28,121 nucleotides of DNA from Opitutia bacterium UBA7441 (GCA_002480015.1 DLQD01000071.1:1-28121); one strand, 5' to 3'; positions 7,176 through 15,626 are shown, counted from the first letter of the stretch. The notes: generated by a model from the letters alone, not told the origin. Made by a program: numbers and translations.

Positions 7176-8339
7176 CTAGTATGAAAGGGGGGTCCAGGTA
7201 GCATTATTCTGTGAGCTTTGGACGACAGCTTCGATGAAGGCCATGCCGCGGACGCCGTCTTCGATGGTGGGGTAGTCGCTGGCATGGGTGGGGGCTTTGA
7301 CACCACCCAGTGTTGCCGCGAGGTCGGCGGCGAAATTGCGATAGATGTTGGCGAACGCTTCTAGGTAGCCCTCGGGGTGTCCGGCAGGTATGCGGCTATG
7401 CGCGGTAGCGCTTTCACAGAGGTAGCCATTGCCGGTGCGGTAGATCTGCGTCGGTTGATCGAGGCGGTGCACGGTCAATGTATTCGGCTCCATTTGATGC
7501 CATTCGAGACCGCCGGTTTCGCCATAAATACGAATATTCAGAGAGTTTTCTTCGCCGACGGAAATCTGGGAGGCGTGAAGGATGCCCTTAGCGCCGCCTT
7601 CAAAACGGAGGAGCACGTTCCCGTCATCGTCGAGCAAGCGGCCCTCAACGAATGCCGTCAAATCGGCGGCGAGTTCTTTGATCTGCAGGCCCGTCATATA
7701 TTCGGCGAGATTTTCGGCGTGTGTGCCGATATCACCCATACAACCCGCGGCACCTGATCGATTTGGATCGGTGCGCCATGCCGCCTGCTTTTGGTCCTCC
7801 CTTTCAAGTGCGGTGGCGAGCCAGCCCTGCGGATATTCAACCACGATTTTGCGGATCTTGCCGAGTTGGCCGCTCAGTATCATGTCGCGCGCCTGCTTGA
7901 CCATCGGGTAGCCGGTGTAGTTGTGGGTGAGGCCGTATTTCAGGCCAGTTTTTTTGACGATCCCGGCGAGGATTTTGGCTTCTTCAAGATTAAAGGTAGC
8001 AGGCTTGTCCGAAAGCACATGGAAGCCTGCTTCGAGTGCGGCCTTGGCGGCGGGGAAGTGAACGTGGTTGGGCGTGACGATCGCGACAAAATCCATGCGC
8101 TCGTCTTCCGGCAACTTAGCCTCTTCGGACATCATCGTCTCGAAGTCTGGATAGCAGCGCGCTTGGGGGAGGAAGAAATCCTTACCGGAAGCCTTGGAGC
8201 GATCCGAGTTCGAGCTAAACGCGCCGCAGACGAGCTCGATCTGTTGATCGAGGGCGGCGGCCATGCGGTGGACGCCGCCAATAAAGGCACCCTGGCCGCC
8301 GCCAACCATGCCCATACGGATTTTTCGGTTAAGTGTCAT
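7176..8339 (-). CDS. Gfo/Idh/MocA family NAD(P)-dependent oxidoreductase
   Basis: The protein has 387 residues from the ATG at 8339; the upstream extension overlaps the neighbouring gene and is rejected. The N-terminal Rossmann motif is MGMVGGGQGAFIG. VTPNHVHFPAAKAALEAG and SDKPATFNLEEA follow, the last being the family's cofactor/substrate loop (usually EKP). The GDIGTHAENL block holds the catalytic-type histidine. Members oxidise or reduce sugars, inositols or related polyols; the substrate cannot be read from sequence. It lies 31 bases downstream of the isomerase-like gene in the same direction, an arrangement typical of inositol or sugar catabolic operons. Confidence 0.85.
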   Translation of the reverse strand: MTLNRKIRMGMVGGGQGAFIGGVHRMAAALDQQIELVCGAFSSNSDRSKASGKDFFLPQARCYPDFETMMSEEAKLPEDERMDFVAIVTPNHVHFPAAKAALEAGFHVLSDKPATFNLEEAKILAGIVKKTGLKYGLTHNYTGYPMVKQARDMILSGQLGKIRKIVVEYPQGWLATALEREDQKQAAWRTDPNRSGAAGCMGDIGTHAENLAEYMTGLQIKELAADLTAFVEGRLLDDDGNVLLRFEGGAKGILHASQISVGEENSLNIRIYGETGGLEWHQMEPNTLTVHRLDQPTQIYRTGNGYLCESATAHSRIPAGHPEGYLEAFANIYRNFAADLAATLGGVKAPTHASDYPTIEDGVRGMAFIEAVVQSSQNNATWTPLSY

Positions 8340-8370
8340 GAGATCTGGGGATGTGGGATATGGATGGAAT

Positions 8371-9405
8371 CTACTGATTCTTTTGATCGAAGGCCGCGTC
8401 GAAGGCCGACGTGTTGGGTTTGAAATCGACTTTGCGAGTAAAAGCGGCGGCTTCGGCACCCCCATGGACGCGATCCATGCGGCCGTCTTCCCACTCAATG
8501 GAGAGTGGACCGGCGTAGCCGATGTCATTCAACGCGACGATGATATCTTCGAATTGGATGTCGCCATGTCCCAGCGAGCGGAAGTCCCAATAGCGCCTTG
8601 AGTCGGTGAAATCAGTATGGCCGCCAAAGACGCCCACACTGCCATCGCCGTGGCCCCACCAGGCGTCCTTCATATGGACGTGGTAAATGCGTTCCGAGAA
8701 GTCCCGGATGAATTTAACGTAGTCGACGCCTTGGTAGCCGAGGTGGCTAGGGTCGTAGTTGAAACCGAACCGCCTATGTTGATTGACGGCTTCCAGAGCA
8801 CGCTTCGCCGAGGCTGTATCGAAGGCGATCTCGGTCGGGTGGACTTCGAGAGCGAAGTTGACATCGACCTCCTCAAATACGTCGAGGATGGGGCTCCAGC
8901 GATCCGTGAAGTCCTTGTATCCTTTATCCAAATAGGCCTGAGAGGTGGGAGGGAAGGCGTAGAGCGCATGCCAGATCGAAGAGCCGGTGAAGCCGTTGAC
9001 CACGGGCGCGATGACGGATTCGTCGGGACGCGCATCAAAAAACTTCCGTGCCGCGCGTGCAGTATCTTTCATTCCTTCGGCAGCACGTTGGCGAACGCCC
9101 TCAGGTGTGCCGTCGCCCCAGATTTTAGGCGAAAGGATGGCCTGGTGGCGTTCGTCGATCGGATCGCAGACAGCTTGCCCGACGAGATGGTTGGAGATGG
9201 CGTAGCACGTCAATCCGTTCTCTTTCAGCTTCGACCAGATATGATCGACGTATTTCTCCTCGATCAAGGCACGGTCGACTTCGAAATGATCGCCCCAGCA
9301 AGCTAGTTCGACACCGTCGTAGCCCATTTTTTTTACGAGGGGGAGGAGTTCATCCAGGGGCAGGTCCGCCCACTGGCCGGTGAATAGGGTAACTTTTCGA
9401 CTCAT
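8371..9405 (-). CDS. sugar phosphate isomerase/epimerase-like TIM-barrel protein
   Basis: The protein has 344 residues from the ATG at 9405; a GTG at 9420 is possible. The fold is the xylose isomerase-like TIM barrel: LPLVKKMGYDGVELACWGDHFE near the start, FALEVHPTEIAFD with a likely metal-binding glutamate, FNYDPSHLGYQGVD, YHVHMKDAWWG, and SLGHGDIQFEDI then LSIEWED at the end. The conserved E, D, H and E positions are those that bind a divalent metal in this superfamily. The substrate is unknown; inositol or sugar derivatives are likely, given the oxidoreductase next to it. The gene is divergent from the PAS-AraC regulator at 9481, which probably controls it. Confidence 0.82.
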   Translation of the reverse strand: MSRKVTLFTGQWADLPLDELLPLVKKMGYDGVELACWGDHFEVDRALIEEKYVDHIWSKLKENGLTCYAISNHLVGQAVCDPIDERHQAILSPKIWGDGTPEGVRQRAAEGMKDTARAARKFFDARPDESVIAPVVNGFTGSSIWHALYAFPPTSQAYLDKGYKDFTDRWSPILDVFEEVDVNFALEVHPTEIAFDTASAKRALEAVNQHRRFGFNYDPSHLGYQGVDYVKFIRDFSERIYHVHMKDAWWGHGDGSVGVFGGHTDFTDSRRYWDFRSLGHGDIQFEDIIVALNDIGYAGPLSIEWEDGRMDRVHGGAEAAAFTRKVDFKPNTSAFDAAFDQKNQ

Positions 9406-9433
9406 GTTAAAAACATACACGATCTCACGAAGA

Positions 9434-9462
9434 TTGACAATGCCCCTAGGCCGCCATAATTG
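9434..9462 (+). promoter_or_regulatory. candidate sigma-70 promoter of the AraC-type gene
   Basis: TTGACA at 9434-9439 is followed 17 bases later by TAATTG (9457-9462); CATAAT at 15-base spacing is an alternative -10. It sits in the 75-base space between divergent genes. Activity is inferred. Confidence 0.45.
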
Positions 9463-9480
9463 TGCAGGATTCGTCAGATT

Positions 9481-10173
9481 ATGGATTTAGATGCTTTCAC
9501 AGACTACACATTGTGGGACTTATTAGATGATGTGGCTTTTTGGGTCAAAGACCTAGAAGGACGCTTTCTTTGGGTTAATCTGACTTTGGTGCAGCAGGCT
9601 CAGGCCAGTCGTGAGGCAATGCTTGGTACGCTGGACAGCGATTGGTTCTTTAACGAATTGGCTTCGGTCTATATGGAAGACGATGCGTCTTTGCTTCGGG
9701 ACCAGCGACCGATCATTAACAAGCCCGAGCTTGTTATGAGCCCTGATGGGGAGGTGGCTTGGTGCTCGACTAGTAAGTTCGTCTTTCGTGGACAGGGAGG
9801 CGCTGTGGCCGGAACTTATGGCATGAGTCGCCCAATGGATTCGACGGGGGAGTTACCCGTTGATTATCTGGATTTGTCCCGAATCGTCAGTACGGCGAAG
9901 AAGCAGATGCCAAGTGGAGTCACCGTCGAAGCCCTCGCGCGATCGGCACATGTTTCTGTCTCCACGCTGGAACGTACGGTACGGCGGCATCTACGGATCA
10001 CACCGCAAGAGTTGCTCCAGCGCATCCGCATGAACCGTGCCCGACATTTACTTAACGCATCTACCTTAAAGATCGGAGAGATTGCTTATGCGTGCGGCTA
10101 TGAAAGTTTTTCGGCGTTTTCGCGTGCCTTTAAAAAGACATACGGGCGTGCGCCTGGCACTGTCCGTAGTTGA
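9481..10173 (+). CDS. PAS-domain AraC-family transcriptional regulator
   Basis: The protein has 230 residues from the ATG at 9481. Residues ~10-125 form a PAS-like sensor (DLLDDVAFWVKDLEGRFLWVN, then a FRGQGGAVAGTYGMSRP segment). Residues ~145-230 form a double helix-turn-helix of the AraC type (TVEALARSAHVSVSTLERTV and IGEIAYACGYESFSAFSRAF, ending KKTYGRAPG). It probably binds a small ligand through the PAS domain and activates the divergent isomerase-dehydrogenase pair. It lies 62 bases upstream of fabZ, though a functional link to fatty acid synthesis is not suggested. Confidence 0.87.
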   Translation: MDLDAFTDYTLWDLLDDVAFWVKDLEGRFLWVNLTLVQQAQASREAMLGTLDSDWFFNELASVYMEDDASLLRDQRPIINKPELVMSPDGEVAWCSTSKFVFRGQGGAVAGTYGMSRPMDSTGELPVDYLDLSRIVSTAKKQMPSGVTVEALARSAHVSVSTLERTVRRHLRITPQELLQRIRMNRARHLLNASTLKIGEIAYACGYESFSAFSRAFKKTYGRAPGTVRS

Positions 10174-10235
10174 TGTCCTGCGGAGAAACGATTTTCAGGC
10201 GTGCATTTGTCGCGTTTACAAGTTCACTCGGCTTC

Positions 10236-10676
10236 ATGGACGAAATCTTACGCAGCATCCCGCACCGCCCGCCGTTTCTTTTCATCGACGAAATCGTCGA
10301 AGTACGTGAAGACGGTGCCACTTGCAAACGCACCATCCGCATGGAGGAGCCCCAATTTGAGGGACACTATCCGGGGAATCCTATCATGCCGGGTGTCTTG
10401 CTTTGCGAAGCCTGCTTTCAGACTGGAGCGATCTACCTCGCTAAACAAATTGAAAAGGACGGCCGCTCGCTCAATGACGTGACCCCTGTGCTTTCGCGAA
10501 TTACCGATGCCCGTTTCAAGCAGATGGTGAAGCCCGGCGACGAAATCACGATCGAAGTGACGATGAAAGAGGCCGTCAGTCGTTTCTTCTTCATGAAAGG
10601 CAAAGTGCTCAAGGGCGGCAAGCCAGCGATGACGGTCGAGTTCGCCCTCGCCATGGTGGAGGAGGAGAGGATATGA
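10236..10676 (+). CDS. fabZ: 3-hydroxyacyl-ACP dehydratase, FabZ-like
   Basis: The protein has 146 residues from the ATG at 10236. The hot-dog fold signature is IPHRPPFLFIDEIVE followed by GHYPGNPIMPGVLLCEA. This contains the catalytic histidine and, at the usual spacing, the glutamate of LLCEAC. The enzyme removes water from 3-hydroxyacyl-ACP in fatty acid elongation. It overlaps fabI by four bases (ATGA), so the dehydration and reduction steps of the cycle are translated together. It diverges somewhat from canonical FabZ, so a specialised acyl substrate is possible. Confidence 0.85.
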   Translation: MDEILRSIPHRPPFLFIDEIVEVREDGATCKRTIRMEEPQFEGHYPGNPIMPGVLLCEACFQTGAIYLAKQIEKDGRSLNDVTPVLSRITDARFKQMVKPGDEITIEVTMKEAVSRFFFMKGKVLKGGKPAMTVEFALAMVEEERI

Positions 10677-11482
10677 GTTTCCTCAATTTAGAAAATAAAC
10701 GCGTCCTCGTCATGGGGGTGGCCAACCGTAAAAGCGTCGCGTGGGCGATCACCAAGTCGCTTGAAGAAGAGGGCGCCGAAGTCATTCACAGCGTGCGCTC
10801 GGAAGCGCGGCTTGAGAGCCTACACAAACTGCTCGGCGACCGAAAGGCCTACCTCTGTGATGTTGAGTTTCCTGAGCAGATCACCGCTTTAGCAGACCAG
10901 ATCGCCGCCGACTACGGCTCGCTCGACGGCATCGTGCACTCGATCGCCTTCGCCAACTACTCTGAGGGCTTCAAGCCATTCCACGAGACGGTCCGCAAAG
11001 ACTTCCTCCAGGCCACGGCGATCTCCGCATTCTCACTCGTTGAGGTGGCCAATGCCTTCAAGCCAATCCTAAAGGACGATGCCTCCGTGGTGTCTATTGG
11101 CATTAGTTCGACCGATGTGACCGCCGAAAACTATGGTTACATGGCTCCCATTAAGGCCGCACTGGAAACTTCCTCTTATAATTTAGCAAAATCCTTTAGT
11201 GCAGATACTCGTGTCCGCTTCAATACCGTCAATGCAGGTCCACTGAAGACCAGCGCTTCCGCCGGCATCCCTGGCTACTTGGAGAGCTATTTGTTTGCCG
11301 AGAAGCTGACCTTCCGTAAGCAAAATCTGACTACCCAGGAAGTCGCCAATACAGCCGTCTTTCTTCTTAGCGCCGCTTCCAGCGGTATCAATGGGCAAGG
11401 GATTGTCGTCAACGCCGGGATGGACCGTAATTATTTTGATAGTGAAGTGGTCAGCCTCGCCATGCGTCCGGACAGAAGGTAG
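10673..11482 (+). CDS. fabI: enoyl-ACP reductase, FabI-type
   Basis: The protein has 269 residues. It begins NKRVLVMGVANRKSVAWAI, the glycine-poor nucleotide-binding loop typical of FabI, and has HSIAFAN after the fourth strand. The catalytic pair is in YGYMAPIK, with the tyrosine and lysine six residues apart as in FabI rather than three as in ordinary short-chain dehydrogenases. The C-terminus has INGQGIVVNAGMD. It reduces trans-2-enoyl-ACP with NAD(P)H, the last step of each elongation round. The start is preceded by a GGAGGAGGAG inside the end of fabZ, one of the few strong ribosome-binding sites here. Triclosan-class inhibitors target this family. Confidence 0.93.
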   Translation: MSFLNLENKRVLVMGVANRKSVAWAITKSLEEEGAEVIHSVRSEARLESLHKLLGDRKAYLCDVEFPEQITALADQIAADYGSLDGIVHSIAFANYSEGFKPFHETVRKDFLQATAISAFSLVEVANAFKPILKDDASVVSIGISSTDVTAENYGYMAPIKAALETSSYNLAKSFSADTRVRFNTVNAGPLKTSASAGIPGYLESYLFAEKLTFRKQNLTTQEVANTAVFLLSAASSGINGQGIVVNAGMDRNYFDSEVVSLAMRPDRR

Positions 11483-11500
11483 GCACTTTAATTTCTTTTA

Positions 11501-11525
11501 TTAGGTTCTTGACTCAACAACCTAA
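11501..11525 (+). promoter_or_regulatory. 7-bp inverted repeat upstream of cysC, possible operator
   Basis: TTAGGTT (11501-11507) and AACCTAA (11519-11525) are perfect inverted repeats with an 11-base spacer containing TTGACT, a good -35 match. No clear -10 element follows at the right distance. A regulatory role for the sulfate genes is inferred from position only. Confidence 0.35.
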
Positions 11526-11581
11526 GTTAATGAAAACGCGTTTACATTTTAACCATACGTGCTTTCGTCGCGGGTTTTTTC

Positions 11582-12199
11582 ATGTCCACATCAGATAATA
11601 TACATACCGAATTTCACCGCATGCTAGGGCGCGGCGCCAAGGAGGCGCAGCTCAAGCAGCGCGGCCATGTGTTCTGGTTTTATGGATTGTCCGGATCTGG
11701 GAAGAGCACGCTAGCCAATTCGCTGGAGCGCAAACTCGCCGAACAGGGCTACGTGACGAAGATTCTCGATGGCGACAATGTCCGCAGTCGTCTGAATCGC
11801 GACCTCGGCTTTTCCGACGAAGACCGCCAGGAAAACATTCGCCGTATCGCCGAAGTCGCGCGGCTTTTCCTTGATGCGGGTATCATTGTTTTCACTTCCT
11901 TTATCACTCCCAAGCGCGAGCTCCGCGCCGCCGCCCGTGAGATTGTGGGGGAGGGTGATATGACCCCCGTTTATGTTGAAGCCTCTTTTGAGACCTGCGC
12001 CCAGCGCGATGTGAAAGGCCTCTACGCAAAAGCTGCTGCCGGACGAGTTAAGCATTTCACGGGCAAAGACTCTTCATTCGAAGCGCCCGAATCAGCTGAC
12101 GCCGACTGGACGATCTCTACAGACGGCCAAACCGAAGAAGAATCCCTCAACCAACTTTTGGACAAAGTCCTTCCTCTTATTAAAAAAGCGGACTCATGA
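11582..12199 (+). CDS. cysC: adenylylsulfate (APS) kinase
   Basis: The protein has 205 residues. The P-loop GLSGSGKST is at about residues 35-43, followed by ILDGDNVRSRLNRDLGFS, RQENIRRIAEVARLF and GIIVFTSFITPKRELR. All are standard APS kinase blocks. It phosphorylates adenylylsulfate to PAPS in the cytoplasm. It heads the cysC-cysD-cysN run, so sulfate activation is complete here: CysDN makes APS and CysC makes PAPS. No ribosome-binding site is visible before the ATG, which follows a T-run. Confidence 0.93.
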   Translation: MSTSDNIHTEFHRMLGRGAKEAQLKQRGHVFWFYGLSGSGKSTLANSLERKLAEQGYVTKILDGDNVRSRLNRDLGFSDEDRQENIRRIAEVARLFLDAGIIVFTSFITPKRELRAAAREIVGEGDMTPVYVEASFETCAQRDVKGLYAKAAAGRVKHFTGKDSSFEAPESADADWTISTDGQTEEESLNQLLDKVLPLIKKADS

Positions 12200-12236
12200 A
12201 CAATCAGAGAATGAGCAGCAACCGTCTTATGATCGC

Positions 12237-12305
12237 GATGTCGTACCAACGACGTCGATGTGAGCGGCTTTGCGAGCTCCTTCGACTTTGCTAGCGCAAA
12301 CTCGC
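12237..12305. repeat. palindromic intergenic sequence between cysC and cysD
   Basis: There are two hairpins in tandem. GATGTCGT (12237-12244) and ACGACGTC (12249-12256) pair with one mismatch. GCGAG/CTCGC (12272-12276, 12301-12305) enclose TTTGC/GCAAA (12287-12291, 12296-12300). It resembles a REP-type element, though no second copy is present in this window. It could also be an mRNA processing or stability structure. Confidence 0.4.
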
Positions 12306-12344
12306 TACTTAACAAAACCCACAACTTTCACCCTGTAAGTAAGT

Positions 12345-13259
12345 ATGGCTCAAGACTACACAATCACTCACCTCAAACAGCTCGAATCCGAAGCGATCTA
12401 TATCCTTCGCGAGACAGCCGCGCAGTTTGAGAAACCCGTTCTCCTCTTTTCCGGCGGCAAAGACTCCATTGTCATGGCCTATCTGGCGAAGAAAGCCTTT
12501 TGGCCGGCCAAGCTTCCGTTCCCTTTATTGCACGTCGATACCGGCCACAATTTCCCTGAGACGATGGAATACCGCGACCGCTTTGTGGAGGAAATGGGGG
12601 CTGACCTCAAAGTTGCCTCCGTGCAGAAAGCGATCGATGAGGGTAAAGTCATCGAAGAGACTGGGCCTTACGCTAGCCGTAATGGCCTGCAGACTGTCGC
12701 GCTACTTGAGGGACTGGAAGAAGGCCAATACGACGCTGCTCTCGGTGGTGGCCGCCGCGACGAGGAGAAAGCCCGCGCCAAGGAGCGCTTTTTCTCGCAC
12801 CGCGATGCCTTCGGCCAGTGGGACCCGAAGAACCAGCGGCCCGAGCTTTGGAACATCTTCAACGGGCGCAAGCACCACGGCGAGCACTTCCGCGTCTTCC
12901 CGCTCAGCAACTGGACGGAGATGGACATCTGGCAATACATCAAGCTCGAGAATATCGAGCTGCCGAACCTCTACTTCTCCCATGAACGTGATTGCTTTGT
13001 GCGCAATGGAGTCATTATGGGGATCACCGATTTCATGGAACTGCTCCCCGAAGAGCAGGCTAACATTAAAAAGATGACGGTTCGTTTCCGCACGATCGGC
13101 GATGCCACCTGCACCGGCGCCGCACTTTCCACAGCCAGCAGCCTCGACGACATTATCGCAGAAGTCGCCGCCGCGCGTCAGACTGAGCGAGGCACTCGCG
13201 CCGACGACAAGCGCTCCGAAACCGCCATGGAAGACCGCAAAAAAGAAGGGTATTTTTAA
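12345..13259 (+). CDS. cysD: sulfate adenylyltransferase subunit 2 (CysD)
   Basis: The protein has 304 residues, the normal length. The PP-loop LLFSGGKDSIVM is at about residues 34-45, followed by LLHVDTGHNFPETMEYRD, GGGRRDEEKARAKER and FPLSNWTEMDIWQYI. The C-terminus has TVRFRTIGDATCTGA. With CysN it forms ATP sulfurylase, making APS from ATP and sulfate. It is 145 bases after cysC and 87 bases before cysN; the latter gap consists mostly of 7-bp repeat tracts. Confidence 0.95.
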   Translation: MAQDYTITHLKQLESEAIYILRETAAQFEKPVLLFSGGKDSIVMAYLAKKAFWPAKLPFPLLHVDTGHNFPETMEYRDRFVEEMGADLKVASVQKAIDEGKVIEETGPYASRNGLQTVALLEGLEEGQYDAALGGGRRDEEKARAKERFFSHRDAFGQWDPKNQRPELWNIFNGRKHHGEHFRVFPLSNWTEMDIWQYIKLENIELPNLYFSHERDCFVRNGVIMGITDFMELLPEEQANIKKMTVRFRTIGDATCTGAALSTASSLDDIIAEVAAARQTERGTRADDKRSETAMEDRKKEGYF

Positions 13260-13260
13260 G

Positions 13261-13302
13261 AGGACTGAAGGCTGAAACTTTAGACCTGAGGGCTAAGTCT
13301 CG
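13261..13302. repeat. heptamer repeat tract (CTGA family), six units
   Basis: Six consecutive 7-bp units from 13261 follow the pattern AxxxCTG or a close variant (AGGACTG, AAGGCTG and AGACCTG are the clearest; AAACTTT, AGGGCTA and AGTCTCG are degenerate). The tract begins one base after the cysD stop codon. It forms the left half of the cysD-cysN gap. Confidence 0.6.
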
Positions 13303-13310
13303 AAAAATAC

Positions 13311-13345
13311 ATCATTCATTATTTATCATTCATCAATTATTCCAT
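13311..13345. repeat. heptamer repeat tract (ATCATTC family), five units
   Basis: Five 7-bp units close to ATCATTC (two exact copies at 13311 and 13325, plus ATTATTT, ATCAATT and ATTCCAT) end one base before the cysN ATG. The tract therefore occupies the whole ribosome-binding region of cysN, where no Shine-Dalgarno sequence is seen. Confidence 0.65.
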
Positions 13346-13346
13346 C

Positions 13347-14630
13347 ATGAGCGAATCAGAATCTACAGCCGGCTACCTTGATATGGATCTTTTGCGGTTC
13401 ACCACCGCAGGTTCCGTCGACGACGGCAAAAGCACACTTATTGGGCGCCTCCTTTACGACAGTAAGGCCATTTTCGAGGATCAACTCGAAGCCATGGAGA
13501 AAAGCTCCAAGTCCCGCGGTGATGAAAACGTCAACCTCGCGCTCCTCACCGATGGCCTTCGCTCCGAGCGCGAGCAAGGCATCACGATCGACGTGGCCTA
13601 CCGCTACTTCGCTACGCCAAAGCGTAAGTTTATCATAGCCGACACTCCTGGGCACATTCAATACACCCGCAATATGGTGACCGGTGCTTCCACGGCCAAT
13701 CTAGCCATCCTCCTCGTCGATGCGCGTAAAGGCGTGATCGAGCAGACTTGCCGCCACGCCTTCATTGCCAATTTGCTTCGCATCCAGCACATCGTGGTCT
13801 GTGTGAATAAGATGGACCTCGTCGATTGGAGTGAGGCGACCTACAATCAGATCGTAGATGACTTTAAGAAGTTCGCTTCGCGCCTCGATAACATCGTTGA
13901 AATCACTTTCATACCTGTCAGCGCACTACTCGGCGACAATATCGTCGATAAATCCACTAACATGCCCTGGTATCAGGGCCCAGCTATGCTCTACCATCTG
14001 GAGACGGTTTACATAGGTGCCGATCACAATCACGTCGAAGCGCGTTTCCCCGTACAATGGGTCATACGTCCGCATTCTGATAAGTGGCACGACTTCCGTG
14101 GCTTCGCGGGGCGTATAGCCGGTGGCGTCTTTAAGCCGGGCGATCCGATCAAAGTCATGCCCTCAGGCTTTGAGTCTACGATCAAAGCCATCCACACCAT
14201 GGACGGTGAACTCGACGAAGCTTTCCCGCCTATGTCGGTTGCCATTACGCTCAACGACGAGATCGATATCTCTCGCGGCGACATGCTGGTCAAGCCTAAC
14301 AGTACGCCCGAACCTCGGCAGGACGTAGAGGCCATGATCTGCTGGTTCTCTTCAACTAAAAAATTAGCCGGTCGCGGCAAATACATCCTCCGCCATACGA
14401 CGAAGGAAGTAAAAGCGATCGTGAGCGAAGTGAAGTATAAGGTGAATATCAACACCCTGCATAAAATTGAGGACGACCTTATTTTCAACCACAACGACAT
14501 CGGCCGCATCTCGCTTCGGACCTCTGCGCCGCTGATCGCCGACAGCTACAAGGCAAACCGTATCTCCGGCAGTTTCGTGCTCATCGACGAACAGACCAAC
14601 GAAACCGTCGCGGCCGGGATGATTATCTGA
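13347..14630 (+). CDS. cysN: sulfate adenylyltransferase subunit 1 (CysN), GTPase
   Basis: The protein has 427 residues. The translational GTPase motifs are G1 SVDDGKSTLIGRLLYD near residue 23, switch region EREQGITIDVAYRYF, G3 DTPGHIQYTRNM and G4 VNKMDLVD. Beta-barrel domains follow (WVIRPHSDKWHDFRGFAGRI; GDMLVKP). GTP hydrolysis by CysN drives APS synthesis by CysD. There is no C-terminal APS kinase fusion, consistent with a separate cysC two genes upstream. The initiation region lies in a 7-bp repeat tract. After the stop a BIME-like palindrome pair separates it from the convergent neighbour. Confidence 0.95.
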   Translation: MSESESTAGYLDMDLLRFTTAGSVDDGKSTLIGRLLYDSKAIFEDQLEAMEKSSKSRGDENVNLALLTDGLRSEREQGITIDVAYRYFATPKRKFIIADTPGHIQYTRNMVTGASTANLAILLVDARKGVIEQTCRHAFIANLLRIQHIVVCVNKMDLVDWSEATYNQIVDDFKKFASRLDNIVEITFIPVSALLGDNIVDKSTNMPWYQGPAMLYHLETVYIGADHNHVEARFPVQWVIRPHSDKWHDFRGFAGRIAGGVFKPGDPIKVMPSGFESTIKAIHTMDGELDEAFPPMSVAITLNDEIDISRGDMLVKPNSTPEPRQDVEAMICWFSSTKKLAGRGKYILRHTTKEVKAIVSEVKYKVNINTLHKIEDDLIFNHNDIGRISLRTSAPLIADSYKANRISGSFVLIDEQTNETVAAGMII

Positions 14631-14636
14631 GTCTAC

Positions 14637-14704
14637 GTCGACGCGACTGGCGTCACATCGCTACATTAAAAAAATCGTAGCGACCTTGCGCCATCAAGGT
14701 CGAC
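14637..14704. repeat. BIME-like pair of 28-bp palindromic units
   Basis: Units at 14637-14664 and 14677-14704 are imperfect inverted copies of each other. They share GTCGAC at the outer ends and TCGCTAC/GTAGCGA at the inner ends (19 of 28 positions match), around an A-rich 12-base centre. Each unit can also form its own hairpin (GACGC/GCGTC; GACCTT/AAGGTC). It lies between convergent genes, a common place for REP elements. No T-run makes it a standard terminator. Confidence 0.55.
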
Positions 14705-14738
14705 TCAATGGTCTGGACGTTGCCTAAGTGGATACGAC

Positions 14739-15440
14739 TCAACCCATACGCCGAATCGCGGCGGCGAGCATCTCCACGACGGCATCATCCTCAAGATGGT
14801 CTGTGTTGATGACGATATCATACCGCTCCGGGTCATTTATATCAGCGTCGAAGTGTTGCTTGAGGAAACGTCGGCGCGCGGCATCTTCCCCTTTCACAAA
14901 CTTCTTCGCGTAGGCAAGCTCCATGCCATGTGTAACCACCAAATGTCGGATACGTTGCTCTTTACTGCCGATTAATCGCACATTGATAACATTGTGAAAT
15001 CCACGGGTGATCTCGTTCCCTCCACGCCCTACGATGATACTGTGCCCCATACGACTGAGCTGCACGATGGTGCTGACAGTTTTTTCAAAAAGCGTCCATA
15101 ACGAGGGGTGTCGGCCCAAGAGCTCGTTGACTGCGCCCTCATATTCATTGACTGCATCGTCGGGCATGAATTTTTCCAGATCGGCCGGTAACTGGTGATC
15201 CTCTAAAACTTTTTTAACCAGATTTTCGTCAAATAGCGTCCAAGGCACCGAGCCTTCGGGAGCGTCCTCCCGCAGTGCAGCTTGTAGCTTCATCCCAATG
15301 CTGTGGGCGCGCGCGCCCGTCTGGCGTGAAATTGTGATAGCCGGAAGACGCTTCGCCTGCTTGGGGTGGTATTTGGTTTGGTGATGAAGATGCGCGGCAA
15401 CGTATGCGCGGCATTCCTGGAAGCTGGGGTGGAGTGGCAT
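14739..15440 (-). CDS. cytidylate kinase-like family protein
   Basis: The protein has 233 residues. AITISRQTGARAHSIG near residue 34 replaces a classical P-loop, as in the cytidylate-kinase-2-like family. LFDENLVKKVLED, HSIIVGRGGNEITRGFHNVINVRLIGS and ERYDIVINTDHL follow, giving a P-loop NMP-kinase fold. It may phosphorylate a nucleotide or another small acceptor; true CMP kinases have a better P-loop, so the substrate is open. It is convergent with cysN. An AGAAAG lies nine bases before the ATG. Confidence 0.8.
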   Translation of the reverse strand: MPLHPSFQECRAYVAAHLHHQTKYHPKQAKRLPAITISRQTGARAHSIGMKLQAALREDAPEGSVPWTLFDENLVKKVLEDHQLPADLEKFMPDDAVNEYEGAVNELLGRHPSLWTLFEKTVSTIVQLSRMGHSIIVGRGGNEITRGFHNVINVRLIGSKEQRIRHLVVTHGMELAYAKKFVKGEDAARRRFLKQHFDADINDPERYDIVINTDHLEDDAVVEMLAAAIRRMG

Positions 15441-15590
15441 AGCAGATCTTTCTGTTTAGAGGTGAACAGGATGGCGAGTAATCATCAGAAGATTTCCTTC
15501 TCTGTGAGACGTTATCACAGTAACAGTCTGGCTGCCTGCTGGCAAGCTGGAATTTCGCCTGAAATTGTTGAGCGAATCAGCATCAGCACC

Positions 15591-15626
15591 AAAAAAAAGA
15601 AGGGACGCGTTGCATCGTCCCTTCTT
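15591..15626 (-). terminator. rho-independent terminator of dapL
   Basis: Arms AAGAAGGGACG (15597-15607) and CGTCCCTTCTT (15616-15626) are perfect over 11 bases with an 8-base loop. On the minus strand they are followed by eight T. It lies 48 bases after the dapL stop. Confidence 0.92.

Noticed and set aside
7791..9306. Long plus-strand open frames opposite the oxidoreductase and isomerase genes
   Set aside because: Both are antisense shadows of clear family members with intact motifs on the minus strand.
10170..10235. N-terminal extension of FabZ from an upstream start
   Set aside because: The extension does not resemble the family; the ATG at 10236 gives the standard beginning (IPHRPPF at residue 8).
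13261..13345. CRISPR array
   Set aside because: The units are 7 bp, contiguous and without spacers of unique sequence; no cas genes are present.
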